Assembly: GCA_019114305.1 (NCBI GenBank)
Contig: DXFU01000003.1
Span: 1-60,795, forward strand
Length of the DNA stretch: 60,795 nucleotides
Direction: 5' to 3'
Source: Candidatus Hungatella pullicola
GTDB lineage: Bacteria; Bacillota; Clostridia; Lachnospirales; Lachnospiraceae
This document shows, one piece after another, positions 34,001 through 43,288 of this stretch (positions within the stretch are counted from its first letter, which is position 1; the number at the start of each line of letters is the position of its first letter). The notes below the pieces were generated by a model. That model did no database searches. It saw only the letters and a list, made by a program, of their open reading frames with translations, and was not told the DNA's origin. The position numbers were made by a program, and so were the translations under genes.

Positions 34001-35374
34001 TTAAAAAAACTTTGACGCGTATCCTTGTATAAACACCACAAGGACAATCAGCGGCAGAATCCATGTAACATAGAATCTGGCCCATTTAGGGAAACGGATT
34101 CCCTCTCCCGCATTGGCCTCTTTCAGGAAGTTTTCAAATCCCCAGCCATACCGTCTGGTGCAGAAAGCCAGGTATATGAGGCTTCCTATAGGAAGCAGGT
34201 TATTGCTGATCACAAAATCCTCCAGATCCATAATTGTACTTCCTTCGCCAAACGGCATAAACCCGCTTAAAACATTGAATCCAAGTACACAGGGAACAGA
34301 CAAAATAATAACTGCAGCAGCATTGCAGAAAACTGCCTTTTTTACAGAACATCCTGTCAGATCCGTGGCAAAAGATACAATATTCTGAAATACAGCAATT
34401 ACAGTGGATATAGCTGCAAACGACATAAAAAGGAAGAACAGAGCTCCCAAAAGTCTTCCTGCAGCCATATTATTAAATACATTGGGCAAAGTGACAAAAA
34501 TCAGGTTTGGTCCTTGTCCCGGCTCAATATTATAGGCGAAACACGCAGGGAAAATAATAAGCCCCGACATAAAAGCCACACAGGTATCCAGAATCATAAC
34601 ACTGACAGCTTCTCCTGTCAGCCGGCGCTTCTTGTCTATGTAGCTTCCAAAGATTGCCAAAGCTCCTATACCGATGCTTAAAGTAAAAAAGGACTGGCCC
34701 ATGGCGGCAAAAACAACTTCTCCAAGCCCGGCCTCTTTGATTTTATTAAAATCCGGCTTCAGGTAAAACTCCAGTCCCGGGCCTCCGCCTTCCATAAAAA
34801 TAGAATTAACAGCCAGGATCACCATAAGAGCAAGAAGGCAAATCATCATAGCCTTTGTGATTTTTTCCACTCCATTCTGAAGCCCTCGAAGGCAGATAGC
34901 AAAACAGCCAACCACCACAATCACCATAAAGACAGCCATAATACCAGGATTGCCCAGCATATTATTAAATTCCGCCGCTACTCCGTCGGCATCCAAGCCC
35001 TTAAAATCTCCCTTAGCCATCTTCACAAAATAGAGAACCATCCAGCCGGCTACTGTGGTGTAAAACATCATCAGAATATAATTGCCGGCCATCCCCAAAT
35101 ATTTGGCATAATGCCATTTGCTTCCCTTAGGCTCCAGCACATCGAAAGACAGCGCAATGCTTTTCTGGCTGGCACGGCCTACAGCAAACTCCATAACCAC
35201 AATAGGCAGTCCAAGAATCACCAGAAAAAGGGCATAAATCAACACAAAAGCCGCCCCGCCGTATTGTCCCGTGATGTAAGGAAATCTCCATACATTTCCT
35301 AATCCGATGGCACATCCGGCAGATATCAGGATGAACCCCAGACGAGATGAAAACTTTTCTCTTCCCATACTCAT
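34001..35374 (-). CDS. Sodium:neurotransmitter (SNF) family symporter
   Basis: A 457-residue LeuT-fold transporter with about 11-12 transmembrane segments. The first helix shows AIGLGNVWRFPYITGQYGG, the Na+/substrate-binding signature of the family. Prokaryotic members import amino acids with Na+; the substrate here is unknown (Trp/Tyr or branched-chain types are possible). ATG 35374 follows AGGAG by 4 bases; ATG 35368 is an equally possible start. It stands alone between two other genes with opposite and same strands. Confidence 0.93.
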   Translation of the reverse strand: MSMGREKFSSRLGFILISAGCAIGLGNVWRFPYITGQYGGAAFVLIYALFLVILGLPIVVMEFAVGRASQKSIALSFDVLEPKGSKWHYAKYLGMAGNYILMMFYTTVAGWMVLYFVKMAKGDFKGLDADGVAAEFNNMLGNPGIMAVFMVIVVVGCFAICLRGLQNGVEKITKAMMICLLALMVILAVNSIFMEGGGPGLEFYLKPDFNKIKEAGLGEVVFAAMGQSFFTLSIGIGALAIFGSYIDKKRRLTGEAVSVMILDTCVAFMSGLIIFPACFAYNIEPGQGPNLIFVTLPNVFNNMAAGRLLGALFFLFMSFAAISTVIAVFQNIVSFATDLTGCSVKKAVFCNAAAVIILSVPCVLGFNVLSGFMPFGEGSTIMDLEDFVISNNLLPIGSLIYLAFCTRRYGWGFENFLKEANAGEGIRFPKWARFYVTWILPLIVLVVFIQGYASKFF

Positions 35375-35447
35375 TCCTCTCCTATAATAAAAAGATTCCG
35401 TACTATTATAGCACAGAATCCTTTTATATTCCAATAGTATTTGGCTG

Positions 35448-37820
35448 CTACGCTCTTACAGCCGCTGTCTCCGCGTACTTTTTGATATTGGAAGCATTGA
35501 CAATTTTTCTTATAGTTCCCTTCTCTGCCAGAACAAGAGTGGGCGCCTGCATAACTCCCAGTTTTCTTGCCAGATCTCCGTTTTCCTCCGCATCCACTAT
35601 CTTATAATCTAAGCCAGCAAGGAACTGTTTCGCCAGACGGCAGTTAGGGCAGGTTTTGGTAGTAAACAAATAAACTCCATCCGCAAGTCCGGATTCCTTT
35701 GTCTCCTCCTCACTGGAGAGACTGGATTTCCAGCCCCGTTTTAATACAGAACGGGCAATGTTATAAGTTTTTCTATTTTTATATTCCTGTGTCTTTCCCT
35801 CATTCCAATTCTGAACCGGTCTGTAATAGCCGGTAATACGGCTGTAAACCTCTGCAGGACGCCCGCATACAGGACATGTGCTGTGTTCTCCTGCCAAATA
35901 TCCATGGGCAGCGCAGATAGAATAGGTAGGCGACAGAGTATAATAGGGCAGACGATAATTCTCAGCAATGGTACGAACCAGCTTGGCTGCTGCTTTCCAG
36001 TCAGGGAGTTTTTCTCCCAGGAACGCATGGAATACAGTACCGGAAGTATAAAGAGTCTGCAGCTCATCCTGAATATCCAGCGCGTCAAAAATGTCTTCGG
36101 TATATCCTACCGGAAGATGGGAGCTGTTGGTATAATATGGAGTATCCCCTTCTCCCCCGGCAGTCTTAATATCCGGATACCGCTTTCGGTCATGCTTTGC
36201 CAGGCGATAGGATGTAGACTCTGCAGGAGTAGCCTCCAGGTTGTACAGATCCCCATACATCTCCTGATAATCAGAAAGTCTTTCTCTCATATGATTGAGA
36301 ACCTCTTTGGTAAATTCCTGAGTCTTAGGACTTGTCATGTCCTCCCCCAGCCAGCAGGCATTTAACCCCACCTCATTCATTCCCACCAGGCCGATAGTGG
36401 AAAAATGATTTTCAAATGTTCCCAGATATCTCTTTGTATAGGGATATAAGCCCTGATTCAGCAGCTTAGTGATAACCTCACGCTTTGTCTTTAAAGATCT
36501 GGCTGAAAGATCCATCATATGATCCAGACGATTGTAAAACTCCTCTTTATTTTTGGACAGATAGGCAATTCTCGGCATATTAATGGTTACCACTCCCACA
36601 GAACCTGTGCTTTCTCCTGAGCCAAAGAATCCGCCTGTCTTTCTTCTCAGCTCCCTTAAATCCAGTCTCAGACGGCAGCACATGCTTCTCACATCACTGG
36701 GTTCCATGTCACTGTTAATGTAGTTGGAAAAATAGGGAGTGCCGTATTTAGAAGTCATCTCAAAGAGAAGACGATTATTCTCTGTATCAGACCAGTCAAA
36801 ATCCTTAGTGATGGAATAAGTAGGAATTGGATACTGGAAGCCTCTTCCGTTGGCATCCCCCTCTATCATAGTTTCAATAAACGCTTTATTGACCATATCC
36901 ATCTCTGCCTTGCAGTCTTTGTATTTAAAATCCATATTTTTCCCGCCTACAATAGCAGGAAGCTCTGCCAAATCAGAAGGAACCGTCCAGTCCAGGGTAA
37001 TATTGGAGAAAGGCGCCTGAGTTCCCCATCTGCTGGGCGTGTTGACACCGTAAACAAACGACTCAATACACTTCTTCACTTCCGGATAAGTGAGATGATC
37101 TGCTTTGACAAAAGGCGCCAGATAAGTGTCAAAAGAGGAAAAAGCCTGGGCTCCTGCCCATTCATTCTGCATAATCCCCAGAAAATTTACCATCTGATTG
37201 CACAAAACAGACAAATGTTTGGCTGGAGAAGAAGTAATCTTACCTGGAATTCCTCCAAGTCCCTCTAAAAGCAGCTGCTTGAGCGACCAGCCCGCGCAGT
37301 AGCCTGTGAGCATTGACAAATCGTGAATATGTATGTCCGCATTCCGGTGAGCGTCAGCGATCTCCTGGTCATAGATCTCAGAGAGCCAGTAATTGGCCGT
37401 AACCGCTCCTGAATTGCTGAGTATCAGTCCTCCTACAGAATAGGTTACGGTAGAGTTTTCCTTCACTCTCCAGTCCTCCACTTTCACATAACTGTTAACC
37501 ACATCCCGATAATCCAGAATGGTATTCTTCATATTCCGGATCTTTTCCCGCTGTTTTCTGTATAAAATGTAAGCCTTTGCCACCTGCGTATAGCCGGACT
37601 GTTCCAAAACATGCTCCACACTGTCCTGAATCTGCTCTACTCCGATCTTCCCGTCTTCCATCTTGTCCTGGAAATCTGCAGTAACGCGCAGAGACAAAAG
37701 TTCCAGTATCTCGTTGTTATACTCCCTTCCTGTCGCTTTAAAGGCTTTTTTCATGGCTTCAGTAATCTTATTCAAACGGAAGTCAGCAATTTCTCCATCT
37801 CTTTTTACTACCTGAATCAT
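35448..37820 (-). CDS. nrdD: Class III (anaerobic) ribonucleotide reductase NrdD with thioredoxin-like tail
   Basis: A 790-residue glycyl-radical enzyme that makes deoxyribonucleoside triphosphates without oxygen. The ATP-cone (about 1-95) regulates activity. The barrel has the conserved SVGVVTINMPRIAYL. The zinc site is SICAAHGYLAG with CPVC, with His in place of the second Cys. The glycyl radical lies in RITGYYRPV (~690). After NRKTYN a linker leads to an ~85-residue thioredoxin/glutaredoxin-like domain with TTKTCPNCRLAK. That tail may supply electrons directly. The activase nrdG is not adjacent. Start at ATG 37820 gives the normal N-terminus. Confidence 0.95.
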   Translation of the reverse strand: MIQVVKRDGEIADFRLNKITEAMKKAFKATGREYNNEILELLSLRVTADFQDKMEDGKIGVEQIQDSVEHVLEQSGYTQVAKAYILYRKQREKIRNMKNTILDYRDVVNSYVKVEDWRVKENSTVTYSVGGLILSNSGAVTANYWLSEIYDQEIADAHRNADIHIHDLSMLTGYCAGWSLKQLLLEGLGGIPGKITSSPAKHLSVLCNQMVNFLGIMQNEWAGAQAFSSFDTYLAPFVKADHLTYPEVKKCIESFVYGVNTPSRWGTQAPFSNITLDWTVPSDLAELPAIVGGKNMDFKYKDCKAEMDMVNKAFIETMIEGDANGRGFQYPIPTYSITKDFDWSDTENNRLLFEMTSKYGTPYFSNYINSDMEPSDVRSMCCRLRLDLRELRRKTGGFFGSGESTGSVGVVTINMPRIAYLSKNKEEFYNRLDHMMDLSARSLKTKREVITKLLNQGLYPYTKRYLGTFENHFSTIGLVGMNEVGLNACWLGEDMTSPKTQEFTKEVLNHMRERLSDYQEMYGDLYNLEATPAESTSYRLAKHDRKRYPDIKTAGGEGDTPYYTNSSHLPVGYTEDIFDALDIQDELQTLYTSGTVFHAFLGEKLPDWKAAAKLVRTIAENYRLPYYTLSPTYSICAAHGYLAGEHSTCPVCGRPAEVYSRITGYYRPVQNWNEGKTQEYKNRKTYNIARSVLKRGWKSSLSSEEETKESGLADGVYLFTTKTCPNCRLAKQFLAGLDYKIVDAEENGDLARKLGVMQAPTLVLAEKGTIRKIVNASNIKKYAETAAVRA

Positions 37821-37877
37821 CCCATATTGACCCCTTTCCTCTGAACACCGGATTTTCAAGAATACCGGATAGAAACT

Positions 37878-37949
37878 ATTATAACAGACGCAAATACAAA
37901 ACACAAGATATGGAGCTATATTAAATAGCACAAACCATATCTTGTGTTT
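37878..37949 (-). promoter_or_regulatory. nrdD promoter with two NrdR-like boxes / inverted repeat
   Basis: On the minus strand TTGTGT (37906-37901) and TATAAT (37883-37878) are 17 bases apart. Two 16-base sites, 37901-37916 (12 of 16 matches) and 37932-37947 (13 of 16), resemble the NrdR box ACACwATATaTwGTGT as I recall it, and their starts are 31 bases apart, three helical turns. Together they form a 15-bp inverted repeat (37899-37913 / 37935-37949) that could also end the hflX transcript. Confidence 0.55.
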
Positions 37950-37978
37950 ATTATCTTTCCTTATATACTTGTATCATC

Positions 37979-39229
37979 TTATTCTTCCATAAGCCCTGCA
38001 AACAGTTCCGCAGGCACATAAGCCTGAACCTGGATTCCGTCTTCGTTATACTCCTCATTTAACAGCTGGCCGTACTGTCTGATCAGCTGGATTTTTCCAG
38101 CTTTTGCATAAGGGAATGTCTTCTCCAGATATATTTTGCGACTTCTGAAAATACTCTCTAAAAGGGCCAGCAGCTCATCCAGTCCCTCTCCTGTTTTTGC
38201 AGATATACGTACCTGATAATCTGAAGAAAAATCCCGGAAAGCAGAAGGCTCCTCAAGTCTGTCAATTTTATTAAAGACGGTAATAATTTCTTTGTTCTCA
38301 ATCTCCAGCTGTCTTAAGGTCTCATAAACTACATGCATCTGCATATCCATATGAGGATTGGAACAGTCTACCACATGAAGAATCACATCGCTGTACTTGG
38401 CTTCTTCCAATGTGCTTTTAAATGCCTCAATAAGATGATGAGGAAGTTTATGAATAAAACCTACTGTATCTGTCAGAAGAATTTTCTCTCCTGACGGAAG
38501 TTCCAAAGCTCTGGTAGTTGGATCCAAAGTGGCAAACAGCTTATCCTCCGCCAGGATTCCTGCCTGAGTCAGCCGATTCAACAAAGTTGACTTGCCGGCG
38601 TTGGTATATCCCACAATAGCCGCTACCGGCGTGTGAGTCCGGCTTCTCTGCTGTCTGGACAGCTCTCTGTGCCGCTTTACATCCTCAAGTTCGCTTTTCA
38701 GCTGTCCAATTCTTTCATGAATCAGCCTTCGGTCTACCTCCAGCTTTTTCTCGCCCGGCCCCCTGGTTCCAATTCCTCCTCCCAAACGGGACAGCGACTT
38801 TCTAAGGCCCACCAAACGTGCTGCCCTGTATTTCAGCTGGGCCAGCTCAACCTGAATCTTGCCTTCTCTGGTTCTTGCCCTGGAAGCAAATATATCAAGA
38901 ATTACCATCGTCCGGTCCATCACCTTTGTAGAGAGAAGCTCCTCCAGATTTCTTAACTGGGCAGGCGACAGCTCATCATCGCATACAATGCCTGTGGCTT
39001 CCAGTTCCCACAGCCGCTCCTTTACCTCGTCAACCTTTCCTTTCCCCAAATAGGTTCCCGGATGGATCTGTTCCCGGTTCTGAATGATTTTATCTACACA
39101 GACAGCCCCGGCTGTATTCACCAGTTCCTCCAGCTCATCTAAGGACGCAGCCGCCTCCCCGCCGTCCCCATTGACCGCTATCAGAATCACTCGTTCTTCT
39201 GTTTCCTTTATTTCAATTAACCCTGCCAT
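37979..39229 (-). CDS. hflX: GTPase HflX
   Basis: A 416-residue ribosome-associated GTPase that splits stalled or heat-damaged ribosomes. The glycine-rich HflX domain has SRLGGGIGTRGPGEKKLE (~150), followed by a coiled coil. The G domain has AIVGYTNAGKSTLLN (G1), DTVGFI (G3) and NKID (G4). The length is normal. It follows the TPR lipoprotein gene by 13 bases. Confidence 0.96.
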   Translation of the reverse strand: MAGLIEIKETEERVILIAVNGDGGEAAASLDELEELVNTAGAVCVDKIIQNREQIHPGTYLGKGKVDEVKERLWELEATGIVCDDELSPAQLRNLEELLSTKVMDRTMVILDIFASRARTREGKIQVELAQLKYRAARLVGLRKSLSRLGGGIGTRGPGEKKLEVDRRLIHERIGQLKSELEDVKRHRELSRQQRSRTHTPVAAIVGYTNAGKSTLLNRLTQAGILAEDKLFATLDPTTRALELPSGEKILLTDTVGFIHKLPHHLIEAFKSTLEEAKYSDVILHVVDCSNPHMDMQMHVVYETLRQLEIENKEIITVFNKIDRLEEPSAFRDFSSDYQVRISAKTGEGLDELLALLESIFRSRKIYLEKTFPYAKAGKIQLIRQYGQLLNEEYNEDGIQVQAYVPAELFAGLMEE

Positions 39230-39242
39230 ATTTCACCTGCCT

Positions 39243-40004
39243 CTATCTGGTTTTCAAAAACTCAATCTCCCTGAGAGCCTCCTGGTCTTCCCCACCGGCT
39301 TCTACATACTGGTTCATCAGTTCCAAAGCCTTTGCAAAGTCTCCCTGATACTCACAGGCCACTGCTTTATTAAACAAAAGTTCCGGCACAGAGGCTGCAT
39401 CCTCTGACCACAGTCCTTTGTCAAAATAGCTTTGGGCGTCGGCATAATCTTCCTCTTTCAGCCGGCAGATTCCCATGTGGTTGTACAAATCAGCGCTTTT
39501 TTTACCCCGACTCTCCGCCTGAAGGTAAAGTTCCATAGCCTCCCCGGTATTGCCCTGGTTCTCCAAAGCTTCCCCGGCTGCCAGCAAAGCCTGAAAAGCT
39601 GCCGGCGTCTCTCCTTTTGGATCTATCTCTTCCAGACGGCGGTAATCCTCAACCGTTCCTTCCCAGTCACCTGCCTCGCATCTGGCAATGCATCTCATAG
39701 CAAAATATTCCGGCCTTTCCTTATCCCTCTCAATCAGGATTCCGTAAGTATCCGATGCTGCCTTGTAATCCCCCAAAAGATATTCTGCCTCAGCCCGGTA
39801 TTTTAATACATCCATCTCCAGCCGTCCCAGGGAGTCTTCACTGGCCTCTATCACCTGGTCGAAAGCAGCTACTGCTCTTTCCAGATCCCCTGCTTCCATG
39901 GCTTCAATCCCGGTCTGCCTTAATTCCCTTCTCTCTTTTCCTGAACATCCACAGACTAAAGCCGCTGTTATAAGAAATAAGCCAAGGATTTTAATTTTTT
40001 TCAT
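39243..40004 (-). CDS. TPR-repeat lipoprotein
   Basis: A 253-residue exported lipoprotein. The N-terminus MKKIKILGLFLITAALVCGC has a basic start, a hydrophobic stretch and a lipobox ending at Cys20. The rest is made of about five tetratricopeptide-like helix pairs (for example AMEAGDLERAVAAFDQVIE and LKEEDYADAQSYFDKGL). TPR repeats mediate protein contacts at the outer face of the membrane. It lies between dut and hflX; the link to them is unclear. Confidence 0.88.
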   Translation of the reverse strand: MKKIKILGLFLITAALVCGCSGKERRELRQTGIEAMEAGDLERAVAAFDQVIEASEDSLGRLEMDVLKYRAEAEYLLGDYKAASDTYGILIERDKERPEYFAMRCIARCEAGDWEGTVEDYRRLEEIDPKGETPAAFQALLAAGEALENQGNTGEAMELYLQAESRGKKSADLYNHMGICRLKEEDYADAQSYFDKGLWSEDAASVPELLFNKAVACEYQGDFAKALELMNQYVEAGGEDQEALREIEFLKTR

Positions 40005-40015
40005 CTGAAACTCCT

Positions 40016-40453
40016 TTACTGCTTTCCAGTACTTCCATGGCCTCCCCTGTCCTCATTGCCAAGATTTTCAGTCTCCTCAAAGGCAATCACCGGCTGATGG
40101 GCCATAATCCGGAACTGACAAATTCTGTCATTGACATGAATCACTGTATCTCTTAAAGCATAAGCAGGGAAAAACCACTGGTCGTTGTCTCCGCAGTAGG
40201 TTTCATCAATAATTCCCATGCTGTTTGTCTGAATAATTCCAAAATTTTTAAATGTACTGCTTCTGGGAACCACATGAGCCTCATAACCCTTCGGCAGCTC
40301 CATAGCTACTCCCAAAGGAATCAGACGAAATTCTCCCGCCTTCATCTCAATCTCACTGGCAGAGCGAAGATCGATCCAGTCTGATTTCCCGTCAATATAG
40401 CAAAGTTTATCGATCTCGTCTGTAAAATACTTAATTCTGATTTTCTCTGTCAC
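40016..40453 (-). CDS. dut: dUTPase-family dUTP diphosphatase
   Basis: A 145-residue trimeric dUTPase-like enzyme converting dUTP to dUMP. The five motifs can be followed: DLRSASE (1), [11 protein letters not shown] (2), [14 protein letters not shown] (3), DRICQFRI (4) and [10 protein letters not shown] (5, normally RGxxGFGSTG with Phe; here Gly-His). The divergent motif 1 and the missing Phe in motif 5 are unusual and mark a Clostridial subgroup. Translation starts at GTG 40453 inside scpB (23-base overlap), so it is coupled to it. Confidence 0.88.
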   Translation of the reverse strand: MTEKIRIKYFTDEIDKLCYIDGKSDWIDLRSASEIEMKAGEFRLIPLGVAMELPKGYEAHVVPRSSTFKNFGIIQTNSMGIIDETYCGDNDQWFFPAYALRDTVIHVNDRICQFRIMAHQPVIAFEETENLGNEDRGGHGSTGKQ

Positions 40454-41054
40454 TTTCTGTATCCTCCTGATTCAACAGCCCGCTGCTGCCTTTTAATTCT
40501 TCTTCTACTTCCATTCTTATCTCCTCCACCTGAACCGGATCCGGAACCGGAAGATTCTGTGTGGAACCAATGCCGAACCGCCGCAGAAATTCCTCTGTCG
40601 TGGCAAAAAGCGCCGGACGGCCGGGAGCATCCAGACGGCCTACCTCATAGACAAGATTGTATTCCACCAGCTTATTTACTGCATGATCTGATTTTACCCC
40701 GCGGATTTTCTCAATTTCCAGTTTTGTAACCGGCTGTTTATAGGCAATAATAGACAGGGTCTCCAACACAACGTCTGAAAGAATCTGTTTTTTGGGAGCT
40801 GCCGCCACTTGAATCAGATTCTCATAATACTCAGCCCTGGTACACATCTGAAAGGAATCCTCCAGCTCCAGAATCTTCATTCCTCTCTTTTCTTTCTCAT
40901 ACCTTGCCTGAAGACGAAGAGCAGCTTCCCTGGCCGTCTCCTGTGACTGCCCGATAGCTGCCGCCAGCTGTCTGACTTCCACAGAATTGCCCATGGTAAA
41001 AAGCACAGCCTCTATAATGACCTCCCACTGCTTTTCTTCTCTGTTTCCTTTCAT
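40431..41054 (-). CDS. scpB: Segregation and condensation protein B
   Basis: A 207-residue subunit of the SMC-ScpAB condensin complex, which compacts and separates chromosomes. It has two winged helices: [23 protein letters not shown] start and [20 protein letters not shown] with [13 protein letters not shown], the most conserved ScpB block. The acidic tail is variable. Its ATG overlaps the scpA stop by four bases, and its end overlaps dut. Confidence 0.95.
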   Translation of the reverse strand: MKGNREEKQWEVIIEAVLFTMGNSVEVRQLAAAIGQSQETAREAALRLQARYEKEKRGMKILELEDSFQMCTRAEYYENLIQVAAAPKKQILSDVVLETLSIIAYKQPVTKLEIEKIRGVKSDHAVNKLVEYNLVYEVGRLDAPGRPALFATTEEFLRRFGIGSTQNLPVPDPVQVEEIRMEVEEELKGSSGLLNQEDTESDRENQN

Positions 41055-41809
41055 AATGCTCCACCTTCCTCCAGGCTGTCAATCATAATATCATCAAAAA
41101 GATGTTCCTGAGTCAAATAAAGCTTTCCCATCTTCATCAGCTCCAGAACCGCCAGAAAGGTTACCACAATCTCTAATTTGTCTCTCTGGCTGATAAGCAG
41201 GGAGCGGAAAGAAAATTTTCGGTGGAGACGGGCATATGCCAACACGCTTTCCACCTTCTCCTCCAGGCTTATGGGCTCTCTGGCAATGGTTTTAAATCTG
41301 CTTCTCACCGGATCAATCCGATCCTCGTTTCTTTTCATCACCGACCTGAAAATTTCCTGCAGTTTTGCCAGAGTCAGACCATCCAGCATCTCATCCAGAT
41401 CAACTGGAGGAACATACTGTGCCACCTCTTTTGGAACCGTAGGTTCCTTATAAAGAATCCTGTCTGCCCCCACCTCCATATCTCTCAGTTCTGAGGATAC
41501 GTATTTAAAGTATTTATATTCCAGCAGTCTGGCTACCAGCTCTGCTCTGGGATCTTCCTCCTCTTCTTCTGCCTTCTCCTCTCTTGGCAGCAGCATCCTG
41601 GATTTAATATCTATGAGGGTAGCGGCCATAACCAAAAATTCGCTGACCAGATTCAAATCCTCCTGTTCCATATTCCTTACATATTCCAGATACTGCTCTG
41701 TAATGGTCACAATAGGAATATCATAAATGCTGACCTTGTTTTTCTCTATCAGATGAAGAAGAAGATCCAGAGGTCCTTCAAAGTTCTCTAACTTGTATGA
41801 TATACTCAT
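41051..41809 (-). CDS. scpA: Segregation and condensation protein A
   Basis: A 252-residue kleisin bridging the SMC heads. The N-terminal YKLENFEGPLDLLLHLIEKN is the family signature; EFLVMAATLIDIKSRMLLP follows. The acidic linker EKAEEEEEDP leads to the C-terminal winged helix (VVTFLAVLELMKMGKL). ATG 41809 follows GGAGG by 5 bases; the TTG further upstream is not needed. It is first gene of the scpA-scpB-dut run. Confidence 0.95.
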   Translation of the reverse strand: MSISYKLENFEGPLDLLLHLIEKNKVSIYDIPIVTITEQYLEYVRNMEQEDLNLVSEFLVMAATLIDIKSRMLLPREEKAEEEEEDPRAELVARLLEYKYFKYVSSELRDMEVGADRILYKEPTVPKEVAQYVPPVDLDEMLDGLTLAKLQEIFRSVMKRNEDRIDPVRSRFKTIAREPISLEEKVESVLAYARLHRKFSFRSLLISQRDKLEIVVTFLAVLELMKMGKLYLTQEHLFDDIMIDSLEEGGAL

Positions 41810-41929
41810 CCATTCCTCCAAACGCAGCAAAAGCCCTGGAGTGCGGTTCCCTCTCCCTGACTTTTGTGCTGCAATCGTTTTTTAGTATATCAAATCCGTT
41901 TCTGTCTGTAAATATTACCGGCAGAAATA

Positions 41930-42799
41930 CTATTTGCTCCTCTTTAATCGCACTGCCACCAGCTGAGGCTTATTATTCAGACGGATGTTAATCGAATGAG
42001 TTCCCAAGCCTCTGCTGACCAGCAGACAGCTGTCTTCCTCCCAAAAAGTGCCTGCGCACCATGGGAGGAAGAATTGAAACTGGGGTGTCATTACGCCTCC
42101 CAGCAAAGGAAGACGGATGGTGCCTCCATGAAAATGGCCGGACAAAGTCAAATCCGCTCCCCATTGTCTGCAGGCCGGGAAAGAAAGAGGAGAATGGCAG
42201 AGCATAATATGATACCGCTTATCTTCACAAACTCCAAGTTTTTCCTGGATTTCCTCTTTTGTCATCTGATCCGATCCAAACTTTTCATAACAGCTTTCCT
42301 TCAGATCAATACCGGAAACAGACAGATCCTGCCTTACATTCTCTGTTCTGTCCTCCAGAACCACCACGCCCATAGCCCTTATTTTCTTTACATATTCCTC
42401 ATACTGCGTTCCATATATTTCTTTCTGCCGTTTGATCCGATTTTCATGGTTTCCGTTGCCGTAATAAACCGGATACTTTCTGGTAAGATTTTTAAGAAGA
42501 CTCAGAGGCACTTTGGTATCAAAGCTTCCCTTTGCCACCATCATGTCGCCGCCAATCAGCACCAGATCAGGATTAATCCGGTCAATTTCCTCAATCAGTC
42601 TTCTGTTGTCCTTTCCAAACTGATGGCTGTGAAGATCTGACAAAAATACAAGGGTACAGTCTTTTAAAAGCTTTTTTGACACAATGTCTGTGTACTCCAC
42701 ACTTAACTGTTCTCTCTCATACTGAGAACGGGCCAAAAGCACCGCCCCAGACGCTATTAGGGTTATCCGGGCAGCTGTCCACATCTCACCATTCCTCAT
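41930..42799 (-). CDS. Calcineurin-like metallophosphoesterase (YaeI/YkuE-like)
   Basis: A 289-residue membrane-anchored phosphoesterase. One hydrophobic N-terminal segment (~10-24) is followed by the dimetal motifs FLSDLHSH, GGDMM, GNHEN, CHSP and GHFHGG. Such proteins often act on lipid-linked or cell-envelope phosphates, or cyclic nucleotides; the substrate is not clear from sequence. It stands alone, upstream of scpA by about 120 bases. Confidence 0.9.
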   Translation of the reverse strand: MRNGEMWTAARITLIASGAVLLARSQYEREQLSVEYTDIVSKKLLKDCTLVFLSDLHSHQFGKDNRRLIEEIDRINPDLVLIGGDMMVAKGSFDTKVPLSLLKNLTRKYPVYYGNGNHENRIKRQKEIYGTQYEEYVKKIRAMGVVVLEDRTENVRQDLSVSGIDLKESCYEKFGSDQMTKEEIQEKLGVCEDKRYHIMLCHSPLSFPACRQWGADLTLSGHFHGGTIRLPLLGGVMTPQFQFFLPWCAGTFWEEDSCLLVSRGLGTHSINIRLNNKPQLVAVRLKRSK

Positions 42800-42995
42800 C
42801 TTTCACCATTCTTTCTAAAATTCACATATACTTACCCACTATTTTTTGTAACTGTTTATTATATCAGATATTTCATCAATTGGATTTACCCTTTGCCGCC
42901 ACTTACTTTACCCTTTCACGTCACCATTGTCCAATTATGGATAATGGTTATTTCTGGATATTCAAGGTTTAATTATTGTAAAAGGAGGTGAGAAA

Positions 42996-43220
42996 TTGAT
43001 CACTTACGATAAGCTTTGGAAGACTCTAAAACAGAAACAAATCAGCCAGTACCGGTTAATCAAATACCATCACATCAGCGCTGGTCAGCTGAGCAGGCTG
43101 AAGAAGAACTCCTTTGTCTCCACTCACACCATCAATATGCTCTGTTCCATCCTTGAATGTGGAGTGGATGATATCATGGAATTTAAACCTGATGTGCCGG
43201 AAAATCTTTCAAAGAACTAA
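42996..43220 (+). CDS. Small XRE-family regulator (74 aa)
   Basis: A 74-residue single-domain Cro/C1-type protein: LWKTLKQKQISQYRLIKY is helices 1-2 and ISAGQLSRLKKNSFVS the recognition helix; VDDIMEF is the usual end. Translation uses TTG 42996, supported by a perfect AAAGGAGGTG 6 bases before. It is probably a conserved stand-alone regulator of unknown targets. It converges on the carboxypeptidase gene. Confidence 0.87.
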   Translation: MITYDKLWKTLKQKQISQYRLIKYHHISAGQLSRLKKNSFVSTHTINMLCSILECGVDDIMEFKPDVPENLSKN

Positions 43221-43288
43221 TCATCTGATCCGGGACAGCCATATTCCTCCCCAAATAATTCATATGGCTGCCCCGAAAGGAAGGTTTT

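Noticed and set aside
41996..42640. 214-residue plus-strand frame
   Set aside because: Shadow of the metallophosphoesterase gene.
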